Shown: positions 27,233 to 35,232, counted from the stretch's first letter. The stretch: DNA of 37,854 nt from Acidobacteriota bacterium (GCA_018268775.1 JAFDVV010000019.1:75584-113437); one strand, 5' to 3'. Notes: generated by a model from the sequence alone, not told the origin. Translations and numbers: made by a program.

Positions 27233-28153
27233 TCAGCCGGTTATCCAGTCGAGAGGGGCTTCGAGGCGGCGTTCGATGACCTTTAGCGCAGGCTCGAAGC
27301 CGGGTATTCGCTTGATCCACTCTGCCTCGGGCTCGTAGACGGCCTGCGGAATCAGCCCGATCAGCTCGCTGTCGTCGAGCTCGGCCCCGTGACGCCTGGC
27401 AAGCTCCAGCGCGCGCGCATAGACCTTTGGCATCGGCGTGGTGAGGTAGTCGGTGATGTTCATGGACACCTGTGCGCGCCCATTTGCGAGGACGCCGAGG
27501 GCCTTTACGCCATGCAGTCCACCGTTGGAGGCGCGGATGTCGCGGGCGATTGCGCGGGCGGCGGTGACGTCCGGCCGACGAAGGTGAATGTTATAGGCGA
27601 TAAGAAAGCTGCGCGCTCCAACAGCGGAGGCGCCGGCGGTCTCGTGCAACTCCGGGCCGCCGATATCGGGCCGTCGCGAGGCGTCCTTGTGGACGGCGTC
27701 GCGAAGACCTTCGAATTGCCCTCGCCGCACGTCTTCAAGCTGAACGCGGTCGGGCCGGGCGGCTGCAGCGCCATAAAAATAGACGGGCACTCCGTACCGC
27801 CGCCATATTTGGAGACCGGCCTGACGGGCCAGCAACGCGCAGTCCGCCAGCGATGCCTTGCTCACCGGGATAAAGGGAACGACGTCCGCCGAGCCAATGC
27901 GCGGATGAACACCGTTCTGTTTCGTCAGGTCGACCAGCTCTGCCGCTTTTCCCGCTCCGAGCACAGCCGATTCGACGACAGCCTCGGCAGGCCCGGCGAT
28001 GGTGACGACAGAACGATTGTGCGCCGTGTCGAGCGACCAGTCGAGCAGGCTTACGCCCGGCACCTGCATGGCCGCAACGATCCGGCTCACCTTGCCGGTG
28101 TCCGTCCCCTCAGAGAAGTTGGGGACGCACTCGATAATTGCTTCGGAGTTCAT
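27233..28153 (-). CDS. ftcD: Glutamate formimidoyltransferase
   Basis: 306 residues, the N-terminal-domain-only form without the cyclodeaminase. It transfers the formimino group between N-formimidoyl-glutamate and tetrahydrofolate, linking histidine breakdown to folate one-carbon metabolism. Family signature: IIECVPNFSEGTD at the start, DTAHNRSVVTIAG, NGVHPRIGSADVVPFIPV, VPVYFYGAAA, RRPDIGGPELHETAGASAVG, and then the NIHLRRPDVTAARAIARDIR region with VSMNITDY. All segments of the two-subdomain fold are present. No hut genes adjoin it, so a role outside histidine degradation is possible. A formyltransferase activity has also been described for this family. Confidence 0.94.
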   Translation of the reverse strand: MNSEAIIECVPNFSEGTDTGKVSRIVAAMQVPGVSLLDWSLDTAHNRSVVTIAGPAEAVVESAVLGAGKAAELVDLTKQNGVHPRIGSADVVPFIPVSKASLADCALLARQAGLQIWRRYGVPVYFYGAAAARPDRVQLEDVRRGQFEGLRDAVHKDASRRPDIGGPELHETAGASAVGARSFLIAYNIHLRRPDVTAARAIARDIRASNGGLHGVKALGVLANGRAQVSMNITDYLTTPMPKVYARALELARRHGAELDDSELIGLIPQAVYEPEAEWIKRIPGFEPALKVIERRLEAPLDWITG

Positions 28154-28199
28154 GATTCAAAACCTAAGGCTCAAAGCCATCTTTAAGTGTTGCAAAGTA

Positions 28200-28931
28200 C
28201 TATTTCCACCAGGTGTAACCGACTGAAAATTGTACGCTCGCGTTCACGCCGGGGTTCTTGTCGCCCAGCGATGCCGATGAGATGTGAATGGCGTTGGCCC
28301 CAAAGTCGAGCGAGCGGTTGGGTTTTACAAAGTAGTGCACTCCCATGCCGAACTGTGGAGTGAAGTTCCAGACGCTCGTGTTTGCGGCCGGGCCATCGTT
28401 GTTGACGTTGTATGGCGGTCCGCCAAACGGGGGATATTTGTGGTTCGTCCAGATAACGCCGCCACCGCCCTGCGCCCAGGGAACCAGTTTGCTGTGCCCT
28501 AAGCCAGTGAAGTTCCACTTCAACAGAATGGGCGTGATGGAGACTCCGCTAAAGGTTCCGCCCACGGTGTAGGGGGCCGAGCACACGCCCGGAGCGGTAC
28601 ACATCCGGCGATCGAACTTTGGTGTGTACGACTGCCAGAAGGGAAAGACCTCTACGCCGTATTCGAAGTTGCCGTGCAGCAGGCCGGGGCCGAAGTCCGA
28701 TGTGAGCACCTTGCCGGCGCGGCCGCCGAACATCAGAAACTTGTAGCTGCCGCGGTCTTCAGTCACTCCAAAGCCGGCCTGCGCAAGCACGCCGATTCCA
28801 AGCGGGCGAGTGGTCGAATTGAAGGGCGTCGGTGAGGCGGGCTTTGCCTGAGCCCGTGAAGGCAGCGAGAGCGCGAAAAGCGGCAGAAGCAGGAAGCAGG
28901 GCTTTACGATGCGTCGGATTGTGGAGATCAC
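28200..28931 (-). CDS. PagL-like lipid A 3-O-deacylase (acyloxyacyl hydrolase)
   Basis: 243 residues from GTG 28931 (GGAG upstream). It has a Sec signal (CFLLLPLFALSLPSRAQA) and then an eight-strand beta-barrel-like pattern of aromatic-rich strands ending in Trp-Trp-Lys, as expected for an outer-membrane enzyme. The active-site-like segment AIHISSASLGDKNPGVN carries His216 and Ser218 in the His-x-Ser arrangement of PagL, which removes the 3-O acyl chain of lipid A. The usual third catalytic acid is not obvious; the corresponding place looks like Asn. Two cysteines in RRMCTAPGVCSAPY could form a disulfide in a surface loop. Other outer-membrane barrels are the main alternative. Confidence 0.72.
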   Translation of the reverse strand: MISTIRRIVKPCFLLLPLFALSLPSRAQAKPASPTPFNSTTRPLGIGVLAQAGFGVTEDRGSYKFLMFGGRAGKVLTSDFGPGLLHGNFEYGVEVFPFWQSYTPKFDRRMCTAPGVCSAPYTVGGTFSGVSITPILLKWNFTGLGHSKLVPWAQGGGGVIWTNHKYPPFGGPPYNVNNDGPAANTSVWNFTPQFGMGVHYFVKPNRSLDFGANAIHISSASLGDKNPGVNASVQFSVGYTWWK

Positions 28932-28971
28932 TCTTTTCTAGCTCCGCTGAAACTTTGTGCCTGGGTTCGCA

Positions 28972-28998
28972 GAAGAAAGGCCGCCGAAACCGGCGGCC
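28972..28998 (-). terminator. Intrinsic terminator after yebC
   Basis: GGCCGCCG (28979-28986), loop AAAC, CGGCGGCC (28991-28998): a perfect 8-bp GC stem. On the minus strand it is followed by TTTCTTC. It lies just downstream of the yebC stop at 29023. Confidence 0.85.
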
Positions 28999-29022
28999 CA
29001 TGAAGATAGTAGACCGCGTCGA

Positions 29023-29763
29023 CTAGCCAGCGACAGGTGCCTCGTCCATATCGAAGTTCGAGTAGACGTTTTGCGTGTCGTCGAGGTCTTCGAGGGTTTC
29101 AAGGAGTCGAATCATGGCGTTTGCCTGCGCTCCCTCAAGCTTGGTGTAGGTCGAAGCAATCTTGGTGACAGAGGCCGTCTCGGGGGCAATCCTGGCCGCC
29201 TTGATGGCCTCGTTGACGGCTTCGAAGTCCTTGGGGTCGGTGAGGATCTCCCAGTTCTCGCCCTGATCGGAGAGGTCTTCAGCTCCGGCATCGAGGACGA
29301 TCTCGGTGAGCTTCTCCTCGTCGGCATCCGACTTGGGGACGGTGATGACGCCCTTGGTGGTGAACATCCAGGAGACGGCACCTTCCGCTCCGAGGTTGCC
29401 GCCGTTCTTCGAGAAGGCGTGACGGATTTCGCTGACGGCGCGGTTCTTGTTGTCGGTGAGGACGTCGACGATGATGGCGACACCGCCTGGGCCGTAGCCC
29501 TCGTAGGTGATCTCCTCGTAGCTGGCGCCCTCAAGCTCGCCGGTGCCGCGCTGGATGGCACGCTTGATGTTGTCATTCGGCATGTTCTCGGCCTTGGCAG
29601 CGGCGATGGCGCTGCGCAGGCGCGGATTGCCGTCGGGGTCGCCTCCGCCGAGCTTGGCGGCGATGGTGATTTCCTTGATCAGGCGGGTGAAAATCTTGCC
29701 GCGCTTGGCGTCGAGGGCGCCCTTCTTGTGCTTAATGGTCGCCCATTTTGAGTGGCCGGACAT
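29023..29763 (-). CDS. YebC/PmpR family protein (TACO1-like)
   Basis: 246 residues, the standard length. Full-length similarity is evident: N-terminal [20 protein letters not shown], then [56 protein letters not shown], then [20 protein letters not shown] and [15 protein letters not shown]. The family was first annotated as transcription regulators; later work on relatives supports a role in translation, relieving ribosome pausing at proline-rich stretches. GAGG six bases before the ATG supports the start. It is a single-gene unit with its own terminator. Confidence 0.96.
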   Translation of the reverse strand: MSGHSKWATIKHKKGALDAKRGKIFTRLIKEITIAAKLGGGDPDGNPRLRSAIAAAKAENMPNDNIKRAIQRGTGELEGASYEEITYEGYGPGGVAIIVDVLTDNKNRAVSEIRHAFSKNGGNLGAEGAVSWMFTTKGVITVPKSDADEEKLTEIVLDAGAEDLSDQGENWEILTDPKDFEAVNEAIKAARIAPETASVTKIASTYTKLEGAQANAMIRLLETLEDLDDTQNVYSNFDMDEAPVAG

Positions 29764-29995
29764 TCAAAACCTCAGTCTGATGATTTGCTTCGCCTGTGCG
29801 AAACACAGGGTCATGCGACCTTGTGATTTTAGCACGTTGTCAACCCGGGTCGGCAGCAGGGTATTCGTGTCGCGGGCATCGGTGGTATTCGAGCGATGCT
29901 CCCGGCGAAGATAATTTGACACTCTGCAATGTCATATCTATTCAATGTGATACCTGCTATGAGACGGATGAGGCTCGTGGGGAATGCTTCGCTCA

Positions 29996-30517
29996 CTACA
30001 GGTCCTTCGGTCCTTCAGAGATCCGATCGGGAATAGAGTCGTCGGAGGTTGCCAGGAGATGGTGCAGATTGAGCGGGCGGGTGTACATGGCGAGCTCTCC
30101 TGAGGGGGAGCGCGGCCACTCGTCTCTGGGGCGATCCCAGTAGAGCTCAACGCCGTTCTGATCGGGGTCACGGAGATAGAGCGCTTCGCTAACGCCGTGG
30201 TCGGCGGCTCCATCGAGCGGGATTTTATGGGCGATTAGCGTTTTGAGCGCGTCGGCCAACGCTCTGCGCGTGGGGTAGACGATGGCGAGGTGATAGAGGC
30301 CTGTGGTTCCGGGGGCAGGGGGATGACCGCCGTTGCTCTCCCAGGTGTTGAGGCCGATGTGATGGTGATAACCGCCGGCGGAGATGAACGCAGCCTGCGA
30401 ACCGAAGCGCTGCATGAGGTCGAAGCCGAGGACTCCGCAGTAGAAGGCCAGGGCGCGGTCGAGGTCGGCGACCTTGAGGTGGACGTGTCCGATGCGGGTT
30501 CCGGCTGGGATGGCCAT
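29996..30517 (-). CDS. VOC-family protein, catechol 2,3-dioxygenase/glyoxalase-like
   Basis: 173 residues from ATG 30517. The first half is one VOC module: IGHVHLKVADLDRALAFYCG, then VLGFDLMQRFGSQAAFISAG, YHHHIGLNTW and GLYHLAIVYPTRRALADAL. The second half gives DHGVSEALYLRDPDQNGVEL and YWDRP, with metal-ligand candidates His in HVHLKV, His in YHLAI and Glu in GVELYW. The Bacillus CatE-like group includes extradiol dioxygenases and uncharacterised relatives; substrate is unknown. The start is uncertain: none of the in-frame ATGs at 30517, 30550 or 30580 has a good ribosome site, and the upper two run into palindromic repeat sequence. Confidence 0.85.
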   Translation of the reverse strand: MAIPAGTRIGHVHLKVADLDRALAFYCGVLGFDLMQRFGSQAAFISAGGYHHHIGLNTWESNGGHPPAPGTTGLYHLAIVYPTRRALADALKTLIAHKIPLDGAADHGVSEALYLRDPDQNGVELYWDRPRDEWPRSPSGELAMYTRPLNLHHLLATSDDSIPDRISEGPKDL

Positions 30518-30589
30518 GGGTTCAGTATGCACCTTTGGCGCGGCTGGCATCTGCGGGTCGTTCCGACCTTCGGACTCCACTCCGGCCTT

Positions 30590-30720
30590 CGGCAGAGCGG
30601 TAGCTGCTTCGCAGCGGCTTGTTGAGAGAGTCCCAAGGCTGAAGCCTTGGGGTACTTAGAAGCGGCTTGCGCTTGCACGAATGCCCACATCTGGCGATGA
30701 TGCTGCCAGATATGGGGCAC
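30590..30720. repeat. Cluster of intergenic palindromes (REP-like)
   Basis: Three separate inverted repeats occur in about 120 bp between lysA and the VOC gene: GCTGCTTCGCAGC (30603-30615); CCCAAGGCT-GA-AGCCTTGGG (30632-30651, perfect 9-bp arms); and GCCCACATCTGGC (30683-30695) with GCCAGATATGGGGC (30705-30718), nearly perfect. None is followed by a clear T-run. I associate such modules with multi-copy intergenic elements in Acidobacteria; copy number cannot be seen here. Confidence 0.65.
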
Positions 30721-30734
30721 CCGATTTGTGGGGC

Positions 30735-32027
30735 TTAGAGAATCTCGGTGGCGAGCTGGTCGCGCATGGTTTCGCGGCGACGTATGAGTGTTGTCTTTGT
30801 GCCGTCGACGAGGACTTCGGCGGCTCGGGGGCGGGAGTTGTAGTTCGAGGCCTGGGTCATGCCGTAGGCTCCGGCGTCGAGGAGAGCTACGAGGTCGCCG
30901 GGTTTGACGTTGGCGATGGCGCGGTCGCGGGCGAAGAAGTCGCCGGACTCGCAGACCGGCCCTACGATGTCTGCTGTGATGGTGGCCTTGCCCGTGGGCT
31001 GGCGGACGGGGACGATCTCGTGGTGCGCGTGGTAGAGCGCGGGGCGAATGAGGTCGTTCATCGCGGCGTCGGTGATGACGAAGGTCTTCGCGCCGTTCTT
31101 CTTGGTGACGAGGACGCGGGTGAGGAGGGCGCCTGCCTGGGCCACGAGGAAGCGGCCGGGTTCGAGCAGGAGGTGGGCCTGCTCGTTGGCGAGGCCTTTG
31201 GCGAGGGCGGCGGCGTAGCGCTCGACCTGATGGGCGGCGTCGAAGGGTGCGTCGGAGTAATCGATGCCGAGGCCACCACCGGCGTCGATGTAGCGGATGT
31301 TGTGGCCGTCGCGGCGAAGCTGAGCTACGAGCGAGGTGACGCGGTCGAGTGCGGCGGCGAAGGGGTCGACCTTGCGGATCTGCGAGCCGATGTGGACGCT
31401 GACGCCCGAGGCGTCGAGCCATTTGGATTTGGCGGCGCGGCGATAGATGGCGCGGGCCTGAGTGATGGCGATGCCGAACTTGTGTTCGCTGAGGCCGGTG
31501 GAGATGTAGGGGTGGGTTTCAGCGAAGACGTCGGGGTTGACGCGCAGGGCGAAGCGGGCGCGGATGCCAAGCGCCTGTGCTCTGGCCGCGAGGAGGTCAA
31601 GCTCCTGCTCGGACTCGACGTTGAACTGGAGGATGTTGGCTTTGAGGGCGGCGTCGATCTCCCATGCCTGCTTGCCGACGCCGGAGAAGACAACTTTTTT
31701 TAGAGCTGGTTTGTGGGCGCGGCGGACCCGCTCGAGCTCTCCGCCCGACACGATGTCGAATCCCGCGCCCTGTTCGCCGAGGAGCTTGAGGATGGCGAGC
31801 GAGGAGTTGGCTTTAACGGCGTAGCAGACGGTGTGAGGACGTGAGCCGAAGGCCTTTTGAAAGAGCTGAAAGCGGCAGGAGATCTGCTGCGCGGAATAGA
31901 CGTAGAGCGGCGTGCCGTGTGCTTCGGCCAGCGCGGTGAGGCTGGCTCCATCGCAGGAGAGAGAACGGTTGCGGTAGGCGAAGGGGCGTGCTGGGGGGGC
32001 GGACCTCGTTGTGACTTTCTTCTTCAA
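30735..32027 (-). CDS. lysA: Diaminopimelate decarboxylase
   Basis: 430 residues. It decarboxylates meso-diaminopimelate to L-lysine with pyridoxal phosphate. The fold-III decarboxylase motifs are intact: GTPLYVYS, PLP-binding Lys72 in CYAVKANSS, FDIVSGGELERV, HIGSQI, the PLP-phosphate loop DAGGGLGIDY, LLEPGRFLVAQAG, and VCESGDFFARD with the catalytic Cys from the partner subunit. The start is probably TTG at 32027, without a clear ribosome site. The gene is very GC-rich, so large open frames appear on both strands here, but only this one has protein-like content. Repeats flank both ends. Confidence 0.95.
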   Translation of the reverse strand: MKKKVTTRSAPPARPFAYRNRSLSCDGASLTALAEAHGTPLYVYSAQQISCRFQLFQKAFGSRPHTVCYAVKANSSLAILKLLGEQGAGFDIVSGGELERVRRAHKPALKKVVFSGVGKQAWEIDAALKANILQFNVESEQELDLLAARAQALGIRARFALRVNPDVFAETHPYISTGLSEHKFGIAITQARAIYRRAAKSKWLDASGVSVHIGSQIRKVDPFAAALDRVTSLVAQLRRDGHNIRYIDAGGGLGIDYSDAPFDAAHQVERYAAALAKGLANEQAHLLLEPGRFLVAQAGALLTRVLVTKKNGAKTFVITDAAMNDLIRPALYHAHHEIVPVRQPTGKATITADIVGPVCESGDFFARDRAIANVKPGDLVALLDAGAYGMTQASNYNSRPRAAEVLVDGTKTTLIRRRETMRDQLATEIL

Positions 32028-32079
32028 GACGTGATGCTCACTTTGGGTTGTTGCGCTGACAGCGAAATGCAGGTCCTTC

Positions 32080-32139
32080 GACTACGCGCTTCGGCTCCGC
32101 TCAGGATGACACGTTCCAGGAGGCGGCGCTCAGGATGAC
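32080..32139. repeat. Intergenic direct repeats CGCTCAGGATGAC upstream of lysA
   Basis: A 13-bp sequence is present twice (32098-32110 and 32127-32139), 29 bp apart, preceded by CTTCGACTACGCGCTTCGGC. It lies between the lysA start and the PspC-protein stop. This 'CTTCG...CTCAGGATGAC' text resembles a dispersed intergenic repeat seen in many bacterial genomes; here only the local duplication is directly visible. Confidence 0.6.
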
Positions 32140-32156
32140 CACAGTATAGGTTGAGC

Positions 32157-32459
32157 CTAAATGGTCGGTAGAGCGTAAGGCTCTTCGGGAATGAGGATCC
32201 AGGCGACGATGTAGGCGATGGCTCCGGCACCGCTGAGGCAGACGATTGCCGTGACGATGCGGACGAGAGTGACATCCCATCCATACTGACGCGCAAAGGC
32301 GGCGCAGACCCCGGCGATCATCCGGTTGTTGCGGGGACGCATAAGGCGGGAAGGCGCGAAGGGTTGCTGAGGAGCAGCAGACGCAGCGACTGGGGCGCCA
32401 CAGGCGGGGCAGAAGCGGGATGTTGGCTCCAACTGATTTCCACAGCGGGTACAGAACAT
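32157..32459 (-). CDS. Zinc-ribbon plus PspC-domain small membrane protein
   Basis: 100 residues. An N-terminal zinc ribbon (Cys-x2-Cys twice: FCTRCGNQLEPTSRFCPACG) is joined by a short Ala/Pro linker to a PspC domain (NNRMIAGVCAAFARQYGWDV followed by TLVRIVTAIVCLSGAGAIAY and IVAWILIPEEP), whose hydrophobic stretch forms one or two membrane helices. PspC-like proteins belong to envelope-stress systems, but no PspA or PspB gene is nearby. GGAGG seven bases before the ATG gives a strong start. Confidence 0.9.
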   Translation of the reverse strand: MFCTRCGNQLEPTSRFCPACGAPVAASAAPQQPFAPSRLMRPRNNRMIAGVCAAFARQYGWDVTLVRIVTAIVCLSGAGAIAYIVAWILIPEEPYALPTI

Positions 32460-32589
32460 TGGGAGTCCTCCGAGAGACCCAGGGCGTTTCTATTTTGTCA
32501 CAACTTTGATTGGCACCCTGCGGGAAGAGATACGGAGGGAGATGGAAGGAAGTTCTCTGTAATGAAGAAACTGCGATACCGGGGCGAAT

Positions 32590-33837
32590 TCAGGCGCCTG
32601 TGTAGGGGGTCTTGAGATATTTGCGAGCGGTGTCGGCCTGGGACTGGTCGCCGCCACCAGCAGATGCCTCCTTATATTGCTCGATCGCCTTGTCGCGCTG
32701 GTGGAGGAGGTCGAACATCTGACCGGCGTTGAGCTGGGCACGGCGTTTGAGCCAGTCGCTGCACTTGGGCTGGGCGGCGGCGTTGAGGTAGTTCTGCGCG
32801 GCGTCGGCGATGAGGTTCTGGCCGCGCTGGGTGTCGGCGAGACCGAAGTAAGTCATCTGGAGGCGCGGATCGGTGAAGTAGCCGGGCTTGCGGGCGTCTT
32901 CAAGAACGCGCTTGTAGGCAGCGATGGCACCGGGGCCGTCGCCCTTGTCCTTGGTGAGGTTGGCCTCTTCGAGGCGGAAGAGGTAGTCGTGGGGATATTC
33001 GGCGGCAAGTCCGTGTTGGACGGCGAGGGCCTCGGGGTAGCGGGCGTCGTGACGGAGGAAGAGCGAGAGGGCGGTCCGGCACTCGATGGGATTGACGACG
33101 CCTTTGGCGGCGCACTCGCGCAGGAGGTCGAGGCCCTTCTCCTTATTGCCGGTGACGCCCGTGATTCCGATCATGATGCGCAGGATGCGCGGCAGTGAGG
33201 CGACGGCGAACTGCTGGATGCCGACGGCCATCTTCGCGTCGGCGTAGTCAGGGTCGATGCGGAGTGCCTGTTCACTGTCCTGACGGGAGCCGAGTCCCTG
33301 CCGGGCCGCGCTGATGAAGCTGTGGTCGACGAGGGTGATAAATGATGCGTGCATGCCCTTGGCATATCCGCGGGCGAACCATGCATTGGCATTGTTGGGG
33401 TCGGCCTTGATCTGCCGGTCTGCCTGTTCGATGGCCTGACTGGTGAGATGTTCAATGCGGTCGCGCGTGGCCTGGGGCACGGGGACGTCGCGTTTGGAAG
33501 TAAGGAAAGAGTCGTGGGCGTAGTACGTGGTATCGAGCAGGTCCTGGTGGTAAAGCTCGCGGAAAACGAGCGTGAAGAGGACGTAGTTCGTCGCCATGGG
33601 GTTCTGCGGGTTGGCGCGCTGGACGGCTTCGAAGCGGGAGAGCGCTCCCTCGTAGTCGAGGTTGTAGAAGTGCACATGGGCTTCGCGGACCTCGGGGGTA
33701 AGGTTGAGCGGGTCGGTGTGCGGGTTTGACTGCGCGCTGAGCGGTGCCGCGAACGCAAGGACGGCGAGAAGCAGGGGCAGCACGGTGCGGAGCATGGAGA
33801 AGGTGATAGAAGGGTCAGTGCGGCTTGTTGGCATCAT
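32590..33837 (-). CDS. Secreted TPR-repeat protein, function unknown
   Basis: 415 residues. A signal peptide is visible (MLRTVLPLLLAVLAFAAPLS, cleavage probably after AQS). The mature protein is helical, with TPR-like pairs such as HFYNLDYEGALSRFEAVQRA followed by NPQN, ADRQIKADPNNANAWFARGY, and near the C-terminus QMFDLLHQRDKAIEQYKEAS. It is probably periplasmic or outer-membrane associated, acting as a scaffold. The ATG at 33837 would put 14 polar residues before the signal; ATG 33795 (MLRTVLP) fits better as a signal peptide, but neither has a good ribosome site. Acidobacteria encode many such proteins; no specific family is recognised. Confidence 0.82.
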   Translation of the reverse strand: MMPTSRTDPSITFSMLRTVLPLLLAVLAFAAPLSAQSNPHTDPLNLTPEVREAHVHFYNLDYEGALSRFEAVQRANPQNPMATNYVLFTLVFRELYHQDLLDTTYYAHDSFLTSKRDVPVPQATRDRIEHLTSQAIEQADRQIKADPNNANAWFARGYAKGMHASFITLVDHSFISAARQGLGSRQDSEQALRIDPDYADAKMAVGIQQFAVASLPRILRIMIGITGVTGNKEKGLDLLRECAAKGVVNPIECRTALSLFLRHDARYPEALAVQHGLAAEYPHDYLFRLEEANLTKDKGDGPGAIAAYKRVLEDARKPGYFTDPRLQMTYFGLADTQRGQNLIADAAQNYLNAAAQPKCSDWLKRRAQLNAGQMFDLLHQRDKAIEQYKEASAGGGDQSQADTARKYLKTPYTGA

Positions 33838-33968
33838 GCAGTCGTCGAGTCGGTGTATAACTCGTCTTATGTTAGACGCTCGTTGCGCGGAACCATAGCG
33901 CGGCGAGCCGTCATGAATTCAGGCAATTGTTACAGCTTTGATCTTGCATCCTGAGTTGAAGGACTCCA

Positions 33969-34379
33969 ATGACACGGTTTGAGTTGCTTCAGTTGCTGTT
34001 GGGCCAGGCGCGGACGAATGGGTTCCAGTTCCGGAAGTGGTACGTGGGGAAGCTGGGCCTGCCATGGGTCGATTCGCAGAAGGCAATCGAGACCCTCTCT
34101 GTCGAAAGGCGGTATTACGCGCTTTTGTTCTCGCATGAGTTTGCCTCGCACTTCTGGAAGGCGGGCGAGCTGATGACCTTCGAGGTGCCGACGCAGATGT
34201 TCAAGCGGCGAATGGCCGATGGGAGTATCGGTACGGTTACTCGTAAAGCGTATACGCGGCGAAGCGCGAGGGATGATGCCTGGCGCTATCACCTGCGGGA
34301 GCTGGCGATGGCCGAGGAGCCGCTGCGGTATATGCGGCGGTACCTGAGGGTCGAAGATGATCTGACCGAAGAAGAGTAG
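33969..34379 (+). CDS. Small basic protein, function unknown
   Basis: 136 residues, soluble, rich in Arg, Phe, Trp and Tyr. Notable stretches are FELLQLLLGQARTNGFQFRK followed by WYVGKLGLPW, YYALLFSHEFASHFWKAGEL, and a basic-to-acidic C-terminus (MRRYLRVEDDLTEEE). The AAGGA about five bases before the ATG supports translation. The next small gene starts two bases after its stop if the first ATG is used, so the two probably form an operon ahead of rpsO. I do not recognise a family. Confidence 0.65.
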   Translation: MTRFELLQLLLGQARTNGFQFRKWYVGKLGLPWVDSQKAIETLSVERRYYALLFSHEFASHFWKAGELMTFEVPTQMFKRRMADGSIGTVTRKAYTRRSARDDAWRYHLRELAMAEEPLRYMRRYLRVEDDLTEEE

Positions 34380-34381
34380 CC

Positions 34382-34666
34382 ATGTTTGACTGTGATTCCT
34401 TCGGCCGTTCGGCACTGAGCGTTACACTGAAGAAGATGATAGAGGGGATACGGTTTCTGTGGCGTGCGTCAAAGGGGCACCGGCTGCGTCCGTGGCGGAG
34501 CCCTTATCTGCGATGGCGGCTGGAGACTTATTCCGGCAAATGGGCCGGCACGGTGGGGCTGAAGGACTTCTGGGCGCTGGCGTGGGGAGAGAAGCGGCAG
34601 GCCACGCGATTCCTGAGATGGCTGGGCGAGATGCGCGAGATCGCCGGTGGACGGGAGAAGGGGTGA
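34382..34666 (+). CDS. Small Trp/Arg-rich protein, function unknown
   Basis: 94 residues from the first ATG, or 76 from the ATG at 34436 (MIEGIRFLWRASKGHRLRPW), which looks the more natural beginning. It is strongly basic and tryptophan-rich (five Trp in the last 75 residues), for example YLRWRLETYSGKWAGTVGLK and AWGEKRQATRFLRWLGEMRE. Such composition suggests nucleic-acid or membrane-surface contact, but that is only a guess. It follows the 136-residue gene directly on the same strand. Confidence 0.6.
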   Translation: MFDCDSFGRSALSVTLKKMIEGIRFLWRASKGHRLRPWRSPYLRWRLETYSGKWAGTVGLKDFWALAWGEKRQATRFLRWLGEMREIAGGREKG

Positions 34667-34669
34667 GCG

Positions 34670-34696
34670 GGCTGGTTCCTTCAGCCGGTTTTATCT
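34670..34696 (+). terminator. Possible weak terminator upstream of rpsO
   Basis: GGCTG (34670-34674), loop GTTCCTT, CAGCC (34682-34686), then GG and TTTTATCTCTTT. The stem is only 5 bp plus a mismatch, but the T-rich tract and position after the small gene fit a terminator. Confidence 0.4.
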
Positions 34697-34718
34697 CTTT
34701 GCTTTAGCTGCCGTTCCA

Positions 34719-34747
34719 TTGCCCGCGCAGGCTGGCGGTGCTATTCT
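34719..34747 (+). promoter_or_regulatory. Candidate sigma-70 promoter for rpsO-pnp
   Basis: TTGCCC (34719-34724), exactly 17 bp, then TGCTATTCT with an extended -10 (TATTCT 34742-34747). It lies 48 bp before the rpsO start, with AGGAG in the leader. Confidence 0.6.
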
Positions 34748-34794
34748 TTTAGGAACACTAAGTGGATCAGAAGAATCAGGAGTAAACGAAAGCT

Positions 34795-35061
34795 GTGCTA
34801 GCACCTGCCAAGAAAACAGACATCATTGCGAAATTTCGCACGCACGACTCAGACACCGGGAGCCCCGAGGTTCAGATCGCGATTCTGAGCGAGCGCATCG
34901 GCGAGTTGACCGAACACTTCAAAGCTCACAAGAAGGACCACGGTTCGCGCCGCGGGCTGTTGATGCTCGTGAGCAAGCGCCGCCGTCTGCTGGATTACCT
35001 GAAGAAGTGCGATGCCGACCGCTATCGCGAGGTCATCGGCAAGCTGGGTATCCGCAAGTAA
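34795..35061 (+). CDS. rpsO: 30S ribosomal protein S15
   Basis: 88 residues, the normal length. It binds the three-way junction of 16S rRNA helices 20-22. The family signature is clear: [20 protein letters not shown], then [20 protein letters not shown] and [18 protein letters not shown]. The start is GTG at 34795; AGGAG lies about 12 bases upstream, a rather long spacing, and no better start is seen. It is followed 251 bp later by pnp, the conserved rpsO-pnp pair. Confidence 0.97.
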   Translation: MLAPAKKTDIIAKFRTHDSDTGSPEVQIAILSERIGELTEHFKAHKKDHGSRRGLLMLVSKRRRLLDYLKKCDADRYREVIGKLGIRK

Positions 35062-35132
35062 CCGCATCCCGGAGACAGCATTCAACCATGGAAGTATGCT
35101 CGGACCGTTTCATTCCGGCAGCAGATTCCGTG

Positions 35133-35232
35133 CAAGGCCCGCAAGGGCTTTGTGGCTGGCCGGTCATGCAGAGCTATCCCATGAACGATTCAATCGAGTG
35201 CAGTTTACCGGCGGTCTGAAGAGACCTCCGGT
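35133..35232 (+). promoter_or_regulatory. Two hairpins in the rpsO-pnp spacer (possible pnp autoregulatory leader)
   Basis: First stem: CAAGGCCC (35133-35140), loop GCAA, GGGCTTTG (35145-35152), with one G-U pair. Second: ACCGGCGGTCT (35207-35217), loop GAAG, AGACCTCCGGT (35222-35232), 11 bp with one mismatch. Neither is directly followed by a T-run. In E. coli a stem in this position is cut by RNase III and mediates pnp autocontrol; the parallel here is inference. Confidence 0.45.

Noticed and set aside
30235..31703. Large frames on both strands overlapping lysA and the VOC gene (395 and 340 codons)
   Set aside because: Their compositions are Arg/Pro/Ser or Gly/Asp/Val repeats, typical of shifted frames in very GC-rich DNA; LysA and the VOC protein explain the region fully.
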